In this document: positions 58,443 to 64,000 of the stretch, piece by piece
Numbering within the stretch: the first letter of the stretch is position 1
Layout of the letters: each line of letters opens with the position of its first letter
Assembly (NCBI GenBank): GCA_003116975.1
Contig: BGKB01000025.1
Coordinates: 248,001-312,000 of the forward strand
Direction of reading: 5' to 3'
Length of the DNA: 64,000 bases
Origin: Aurantiochytrium sp. KH105
Taxonomy: Eukaryota; Sar; Bigyra; Thraustochytrida; Thraustochytriidae
Program-made: the position numbers and the translations under genes
The notes under the pieces: generated by a model
The model's database searches: none
What the model was told of the DNA's origin: nothing
What the model saw: only the letters and a program-made list of their open reading frames with translations

Positions 58443-60490
58443 GCGATGTGCTCTTCGAGGGCAAAGTCTTGAAGCAGAGTGAAATCCTCGGGCGCTGGAA
58501 CGAGCGCTACGTGCAAATCGTGCGCATCCGGCAGGGTGTCCTCGTGTGTCTGTACTGGACGAGCGAGGAAGCACGCGAGCAGCATGCGCACGCTCCCCGC
58601 GGCCTGCTGGACGCCTCAAAATCAATGGTGAGCACCTCGCCCGAGTCACTGACGATCGAGGTGCGTCATTTTAGTGACCTTTTGCGCGAGTCAGACTGCT
58701 TTGGGCCTCGGCGCGACATTGTCGCGAATTTGCGCGTTGACTCGACCGAGGTCCTGGAAAAATTAGCTGGCGCTCTCCAAGGCATCGGCGGACCCTCTGG
58801 CGATGGCACCGATGGAGCTGCGGCCCTGCAATTTGGCAACATGGTCACGGCGTACTCGCGGGAACGCGCCTTATCAGCTTCGGGAAAAGAAAAGAAGAGC
58901 CATGGTGCCGACAAGAACAGGAACCGACTCGACGCAGACTTTGCTCTTTTGGGAGAACTTGGTCGCGGCGCGTTTTCGATTGTGTACCGTGCCAAGAGGC
59001 GCAAGAGCGCTGCTGCAAAGAATGAGAATGGCCACAAAGAAGACAATGATGAGCTGGCCATTAAAGTCGCGCTGCTCACGAAATTGTCCGTCCGGGAGCG
59101 TAAGACGCAGCTTCGGTACCTGAATAGCGAGGTCTCCATCATGCGCAAAGTGCGCGAACAGTTGCCAACAAACGAGAATGTGGTTCACCTGCTCGAAAGT
59201 TTTGCGGAGCCACGGCCGAGTTATCGCGTCTGCATGGTTCTCGAGCTGTGCAACGGTGGCGAGCTCTTCGACCGCATCGTGGAACGACGGTCCTTTTCGG
59301 AGCGGGACGCAAAGGACGTGATTCGTAGTCTGGCGCGTGCTTTGAACGAGTTGCATGCCATCGGCATTGTGCACCGCGATCTCAAGCCGGAGAATCTAAT
59401 CTATGCGACTTCGGCTCCCGATTCTGTGCTCAAAATCACTGACTTTGGCCTCGCGCTGGACATGGAGTACCCGGAGCGCGATGTGTACAAGTCTCATGTT
59501 GTAGGAACAAGCGGCTACTTTGCGCCTGAAGTTCTCTCTTTGCGCTACAGCCCGGCATGCGACGTGTGGTCGCTTGGTGTAGTGTTATACATTCTGCTCT
59601 GTGGATACCCTCCATTTGTGGGGCGGACTCGAGTCGAGGTGCAAAAGGAGATTCGCGAAGGAAGATATGAGTTTCACATGCCGGAATGGAAGAACATATC
59701 TCTCTCGTCGCGTGACCTTATTACGCGCATGCTGCAAGTGAACCCGAAGCGCAGGATACGCATGTCTCAGGTGCTTGAGCATCCTTGGGCCACAGAACTG
59801 TCATCTTCAGATGAGAAGCCCATTCCGCTTGCCAAGCACAAGCAGTTTAACAACCGTCGCAAGCTCAAGGCTGCTGCGTATGCTGTCATGTGGGGTGCGC
59901 GACTGCGCAACAAGCGCAAGGAGACCTTGACGGCTCTTGCTAAGCGTATGAAGCCCGACGGTTTTACAGCGCAGGATCTCGAACTCATCCGCTCTACCTT
60001 TGACGAACATACCAAGGAGCGCGGGGGTGTTATTGAAGATGCGCCCCAGCTGGAAAGCATCATGCAAGTCTTGGGTTTTCAGAACGTGCCGGCGGACCGC
60101 ATTTTCAATTTGTTTGATGACAATGGCGATGGCCACGTGGACCAGGCAGAACTTCTTTCGGGGCTGGCTGCCTTGCAAGGTCCAGGGGAGGATTCGCTCA
60201 AGTTTTGCTTTGACGTCTACGATAGGGATGGGTCGGGCGAGATCGACAAGGATGAGCTCATGAGCGTGTTATCGATGGCCATTACCAACACCTCAATCGA
60301 CACGGACAAATTCGCAGGTGACCTTTCCGAGGCCTTTGATCAGGTTGACACCGATCGCAACGGAGCTATTTCCTTTGAGGAGTTCAAGTCCGCCTGTCAA
60401 GTGAAGCCGTACCTTGTCGAATGTCTCCTCTCGCGCAAGCTTTCAGGTGCAGTCAAAATTCCTTCGTCTTCGTCATTGTCGTTGTCATGA
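58322..60490 (+). CDS. Calcium-dependent protein kinase with N-terminal PH-like domain
   Basis: 722 residues from the ATG at 58322. Residues about 45-165 look like a PH domain (VLFEGKVLKQSEILGRWNER..., beta-rich, ending in a helix ending near LAGALQ). The kinase domain spans about 202-488: LGRGAFSIVY, AIKVA, HRDLKPENL near 350, TDFGLAL, GTSGYFAPEV and SLGVVLYILLCGYPPF are all intact. A CDPK-type junction and four EF-hands follow (about 553-700). The first is degenerate (DEHTKERGGVIED); the other three have canonical calcium loops (DDNGDGHVDQAE, DRDGSGEIDKDE, DTDRNGAISFEE). The PH domain suggests phosphoinositide-guided membrane targeting. PH-bearing CDPKs are known from apicomplexans (CDPK7 type). 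Expected role: calcium-activated Ser/Thr kinase. Confidence 0.92.
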   Translation: MDQIDEATTPRRTTTTTSATTETATIEEGSLSGIWGAVELGDVLFEGKVLKQSEILGRWNERYVQIVRIRQGVLVCLYWTSEEAREQHAHAPRGLLDASKSMVSTSPESLTIEVRHFSDLLRESDCFGPRRDIVANLRVDSTEVLEKLAGALQGIGGPSGDGTDGAAALQFGNMVTAYSRERALSASGKEKKSHGADKNRNRLDADFALLGELGRGAFSIVYRAKRRKSAAAKNENGHKEDNDELAIKVALLTKLSVRERKTQLRYLNSEVSIMRKVREQLPTNENVVHLLESFAEPRPSYRVCMVLELCNGGELFDRIVERRSFSERDAKDVIRSLARALNELHAIGIVHRDLKPENLIYATSAPDSVLKITDFGLALDMEYPERDVYKSHVVGTSGYFAPEVLSLRYSPACDVWSLGVVLYILLCGYPPFVGRTRVEVQKEIREGRYEFHMPEWKNISLSSRDLITRMLQVNPKRRIRMSQVLEHPWATELSSSDEKPIPLAKHKQFNNRRKLKAAAYAVMWGARLRNKRKETLTALAKRMKPDGFTAQDLELIRSTFDEHTKERGGVIEDAPQLESIMQVLGFQNVPADRIFNLFDDNGDGHVDQAELLSGLAALQGPGEDSLKFCFDVYDRDGSGEIDKDELMSVLSMAITNTSIDTDKFAGDLSEAFDQVDTDRNGAISFEEFKSACQVKPYLVECLLSRKLSGAVKIPSSSSLSLS

Positions 60491-60711
60491 GATCAACAGG
60501 GATGAGGTTTGAGGGAGGTGCTTAGGATCAGCGTCTGCTACCCGATCAATCACTAGCGAGCGTGGAAAAGGATCAAAGAAAAGAATTGTCTTTTTTCTTG
60601 TATAGTTGACGGCTTCTTGTTCGTTTCCCCCTCTTTTCTTCCCGTGCCGGCCGCCGTTCTTCGCTTCAAGAGGCTCATTTTCTTTAGAAAAAATCATTTC
60701 CTTTTGTTTTA

Positions 60712-61740
60712 TCATGCACGTGCCTTGATACGCTCAACAATCGCAAGCGTGCGCTTGGCATTACGGTAGTGAAGGTTCTCAACAAGCTTGCCGTCGACAG
60801 TGGCGACCCCTGAGCCGGTGCGAACGGCGTCTTCGTGTGCCGCAATGACTCTCTCGGCGTGGTCAATGTCGGCTGCGCTGGGAGAAAAGAATTCGTTGGC
60901 TTGGGCCACCGTCTTGGGGTGAATGAGCGTCTTTCCATCAAAGCCGAGGTCACGACCCTGGTGACACTCGTCAATGAAGCCCTCTTCGTTTTGGAGATCA
61001 ACATAAACACCATCCAAGGCACTAACGCCGGCGGCGCGAGCAGCAATGACGCAGCGCTGAAGCGCGTATTGCAGATTGAAGCGTCCCGGGGCCATCGGTT
61101 TGCAGCTCAAGTCATTTGCAAGGTCGACAGTACCCATGAGAAGTGCAGTGACGCGCGGATGAGCTGCGAGCTCTTCGACATTGCTTACACCGCGCGGTGT
61201 CTCTACCATGCACCAAACCTCCATGGAGGGTTTTGCGCCAGCTGCATCAAGCCTGTCCACGAGGTCGGCCACATCATCGCGGGACTCAGCCTTGGGAAGG
61301 AGCACAGCGTCGGCCCCGCTGGTCGCTACGGCTTCGACATCGCTCGCGTACCAGGGCGTGGTGCGCCCGTTGACCCGGATACAGATTTCAGACATGCCAT
61401 AGGCCTTTGTCTCGACCTGCTCGCGCGCGGCCGCGACGGCCTGCTGGCGTGCAAGCTCTTTTTGCTCTGGCGACACGGCGTCCTCGAGGTCAAAGATATA
61501 GGCGTCGGCCTTGATGGTCTTGGCCTTTTCGAGGGCCCGCTGCCGCGAGGAGGGCATGTACAGTACGCTGCGGCGCACTGTAGCATCTGCGTCGTCCCCT
61601 GCGGCTGGCGTCGGCGCTGTCGAGAGGGCCGCGCAGCGTGGCCATGTCCGACATTGTCGAGGAGCAAGTTGCGTTCGCTGTCTTGCCTGCACGGAGACGA
61701 GGAGCGGCGCGCGAAGCGCCCTGTGTGCGGCAGCTCGCAT
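60712..61740 (-). CDS. CLYBL-type HpcH/HpaI lyase, probably mitochondrial
   Basis: 342 residues from the ATG at 61740. The first 45 residues are rich in Arg and Ala and nearly free of acidic residues, a mitochondrial targeting pattern. The TIM-barrel lyase follows: RRSVLYMPSSRQRALEKA, IFDLEDAVSP (metal-site Glu/Asp), RVNGRTTPWY, LLPKAES, VWCMVETPRGV (Glu) and LLMGTVDLANDL (Asp). The C-terminus has DLGFDGKTLIHP. These motifs are those of the citrate-lyase beta-like family (animal CLYBL, a citramalyl-CoA lyase acting in C5 and itaconate catabolism); malyl-CoA lyase is the alternative. It converges on the CDPK gene with 221 bases between stop codons. Confidence 0.9.
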   Translation of the reverse strand: MRAAAHRALRAPLLVSVQARQRTQLAPRQCRTWPRCAALSTAPTPAAGDDADATVRRSVLYMPSSRQRALEKAKTIKADAYIFDLEDAVSPEQKELARQQAVAAAREQVETKAYGMSEICIRVNGRTTPWYASDVEAVATSGADAVLLPKAESRDDVADLVDRLDAAGAKPSMEVWCMVETPRGVSNVEELAAHPRVTALLMGTVDLANDLSCKPMAPGRFNLQYALQRCVIAARAAGVSALDGVYVDLQNEEGFIDECHQGRDLGFDGKTLIHPKTVAQANEFFSPSAADIDHAERVIAAHEDAVRTGSGVATVDGKLVENLHYRNAKRTLAIVERIKARA

Positions 61741-62472
61741 GGTGACTGTAAAAGGATGTGCCGAGCCGAGCCGTGCCGTGCCGTGCCGTGATGCGATGCG
61801 AGCGATGCGAGGCGGCGCGGTGCAACGCGCTGCGCTTCTACTTTATCTTTTGATCCGCGTTTGAGGTCTGGTCGAAAGACGTCCGACGTCTGTAAAGGAA
61901 GAAAGGTGGGTTGCGCAGATCTACAAATTTAGCTATACAGCAGGTCAAGTGATGCGAAAATGACGTTGTTTGCAGTAGGCCAAGGCCCCATGCAGCAACG
62001 AGCTTCATGAAGATGGCTGGCCGTCCAGACGAAAACGTCGCACAGTCAAGACCGACAACGACCAGGACGGTATGATGGTAGTAAATGGTTGATTGCGAGC
62101 AGGCACGTGGAACGAATCCTCGCGAGCAAACAATTCAATTCACAAATGACGACGACGACGACGAAGAAGAAGAAGAGACTTGCAAGATAATGTACGTGTT
62201 TCCTCTGCTACTTCGCCACGCTGGAAACCAAGTTTTGTTTTGATAGCTGGCTGGCTTGGGTGGCTGGCTTGGATGGCCTGGATGGCCTGCCTGGATGGAT
62301 GGATGGATGCAAGTGGTCATGTCATTATCCAAGTTGGCGTTTTGCAGCCAGGCGACAAAAGACTGACTGACGAACGAAGGAGCGAACGAGAGCGCGCAGC
62401 AGTAACGCAAGCGCGGCGCGCAGGGCAAGGAGGGAGTGGAGTGCAAGGAGGAGAGGAGCAGCGGAAAGAACG
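61741..62472. other. Divergent intergenic region CLYBL / MTR-1-P isomerase
   Basis: Contains GCCGT/GCCGA units at 61761-61791 and GATGC units after them next to the lyase start. On the right are (GAC)n and (GAA)n at 62148-62175 and GGCT/GGAT repeats at 62247-62310 upstream of the isomerase. No supported gene. Confidence 0.6.
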
Positions 62473-63594
62473 ATGGACGTCTCGACGCGAGACCGCGCGC
62501 TGCGCACGGTGTTCTGGGAGGGCGGAAACGCAAGGTCCGGACACATCAAGCTCATCGACCAGCCGAAGCTGCCGCTGGCACTGGAGCACGTGACGTGCGA
62601 GACGGTGGACGGCGCGTGCGCGTGCATTCGCGACATGGTGATCCGCGGAGCGCCGGCCATTGGCGCAATGGCAGGGTACGCGATGGTGCTGGCAGCCAGA
62701 GACTGCGACGCTTCGGCCTCGGTTGCTACACGCGTGGAAACCCTTCGCGCGGCCAAAGCCAAGCTCGACGCCTCGCGGCCAACGGCGGTGAACCTGATGT
62801 GGGCGACGCGGCGCATGGTGGAGCTGACGGAGGCGACGGACGCGTCAGAAGACCTTGCAGAGGTAATTCTCCGCGAGGCCGAAGCCCTTGCGGACGAGGA
62901 TGTGGCCATCAACATTGCCATGGCCAAACATGGCGCCGAGGTGGTGCAGCAGGGAGCCAACATTTTGCACATTTGCAACACGGGCTGTCTGGCCACGGTC
63001 GACGTCGGCACGGCACTGGGCGTCATTTACGAGAGCTTCCATCAGGGCAAGGACATCCACGCCTGGGTTTGCGAGACGCGGCCACGTCTCCAAGGTGCGC
63101 GACTTTCGGCGTGGGAGCTCATGCGCGAGAAGGTGCCCATGCATTTGATTGCTGACAGCGCGGCCGGACTGCTCATGCACCGCGGCAAGGTGGATGTTGT
63201 TTTGTATGGAGCTGACCGTATCGCGGCGGACGGCTGGGTCGCCAACAAGATTGGTTCGCTGCCAGTTTCGATCGTAGCGCGCGAGCACGGCATCCCCGTT
63301 TACGTTGTGGCGCCGACGTCAACGATCGACCTCGAGGTGGCGACGGGCGCCGACATTCCCATTGAGGAGCGTGGTGCCGAGGAGGTGACCTCGCTCATGG
63401 GCGGCAACCGCACGGCGCCTGAGGGTGTCCAAGTGTTCAACCCGGCCTTTGACGTGGTGAACCCCAAGTACATTACCGGCATTGTCACGGAGCACGGCAT
63501 TTGCTACCCTCCTTTTACTAAGAGCTTGCGAGCTGTGAAGGAGACGGCAGAGAAGGCCATTCGCGCACGCTGGAGCTCTGCTGGGGCCAAGTGA
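62473..63594 (+). CDS. Methylthioribose-1-phosphate isomerase (methionine salvage)
   Basis: 373 residues from the ATG at 62473. It belongs to the eIF2B-alpha-like MtnA/MRI1 family: DMVIRGAPAIGAMAGYAM near the N-terminus (the RGAPAIG signature), ILHICNTGCLATVDVGTALG with the likely catalytic Cys168, VVLYGADRIAADGWVANKIG with the likely catalytic Asp248, and VFNPAFDVVNPKYITGIVTE near the C-terminus. Both catalytic residues are offset by eight from those I recall for the Bacillus enzyme (C160, D240). It converts 5-methylthioribose-1-phosphate to 5-methylthioribulose-1-phosphate in the cytosol. The family length of about 370 fits. Confidence 0.95.
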   Translation: MDVSTRDRALRTVFWEGGNARSGHIKLIDQPKLPLALEHVTCETVDGACACIRDMVIRGAPAIGAMAGYAMVLAARDCDASASVATRVETLRAAKAKLDASRPTAVNLMWATRRMVELTEATDASEDLAEVILREAEALADEDVAINIAMAKHGAEVVQQGANILHICNTGCLATVDVGTALGVIYESFHQGKDIHAWVCETRPRLQGARLSAWELMREKVPMHLIADSAAGLLMHRGKVDVVLYGADRIAADGWVANKIGSLPVSIVAREHGIPVYVVAPTSTIDLEVATGADIPIEERGAEEVTSLMGGNRTAPEGVQVFNPAFDVVNPKYITGIVTEHGICYPPFTKSLRAVKETAEKAIRARWSSAGAK

Positions 63595-64000
63595 TTTTAT
63601 TCTGACGTGTAGCGGATAGATAAGCTGCTCGATTTTCTCTTCTTCTTCTTCTTCTTCCTTGTCCTTTTGATCATGCATGAGCATTTCTGTGTGTAAATGC
63701 GCGTGCGTGCGTGCGTGTGCACAGTGTTCGTTCGAGTGCGTCTTGCGCTTGCGTTGCCTTAGCGCGTGGACGCCTTTCTTGCCTTTACTCACAGGTCCGT
63801 CACCACCGATCTCGATCACCTCTCAAGTCAGGAGTCAAGTCGAGGCAAAAAGCCGCGCGAAAGCGATTGCGCCTTCTCTTCTCAAGTCCGTCCGTCGAAA
63901 CATTAGAGTCGCGACCATTTATCGACATCAATTCGCGACCTTTTCGCCACAACAGGAGCCGACAAGCAGCTTCGTTCGTCCAGCCCGAGAAAGTCTTGCT
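63595..64000. other. 3' flank of the isomerase gene to window end
   Basis: Contains a TTC run near 63640-63657 and a GCGT microsatellite at 63698-63720. No open frame with a recognisable domain. The 5' flank of a next gene may begin at the right end. Confidence 0.5.

Overview
The window looks like compact nuclear DNA from a protist. The genes are long, uninterrupted ATG-to-stop frames: none of the 19 supported genes needs an intron, although one is 12.2 kb long. They lie on both strands in divergent and convergent pairs. The protein set is plainly eukaryotic (importin, coatomer zeta, GSK3, ATG12, spliceosomal RED and Aquarius relatives, CCCH zinc finger, calcium-dependent kinase). A PP2C/cyclic-nucleotide-binding/kinase fusion, a PH-domain CDPK, TDAP-type surface repeats, intron poverty and GC-rich coding DNA with microsatellite-rich flanks fit a stramenopile best, perhaps a labyrinthulomycete (thraustochytrid). 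That placement is inference from gene content.

Layout. 1-10 kb: a partial importin-5-like gene running off the left edge (-), an acidic nuclear-type protein (+), RED/IK (-) sharing a 263-bp intergenic region with a SAM-methyltransferase-like gene (+), and a BIRC6-type ubiquitin E2 (-). 10-13 kb: an uncharacterised two-TM coiled-coil membrane protein (-). 14.4-26.6 kb: a 4065-residue surface protein (+) with nine membrane segments in tetraspanin-like order and an ectodomain of about 3,500 residues. 26.9-31.3 kb: GSK3 (-) and coatomer zeta (+), separated by a long repeat-rich spacer. 31.7-41.9 kb: two coiled-coil genes (-), the larger combining an alpha/beta-hydrolase-like region that lacks its serine with long coiled coils and IQ motifs. 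43-51.6 kb: the PP2C/cNBD/pseudokinase fusion (+) and a tandem CCCH RNA-binding protein (+). 52.2-56.4 kb: a minimal ATG12 (+) facing an Aquarius homologue (-) whose helicase motifs have degenerated. 58.3-63.6 kb: a PH-domain CDPK (+), a CLYBL-type lyase (-) and methylthioribose-1-phosphate isomerase (+).

No operon or defence-island logic is visible; these are mostly housekeeping and signalling genes. The most unusual feature is a group of apparently catalytically dead enzymes: a pseudokinase fused to an intact phosphatase, a pseudo-helicase and a pseudo-hydrolase. At the DNA level, tetranucleotide and hexanucleotide repeats sit in many 5' flanks, and the palindromic octamer TAGGCCTA was found five times, always in 5' intergenic DNA. 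I saw no tRNA, rRNA, CRISPR array, transposon or virus-like element that I could support.
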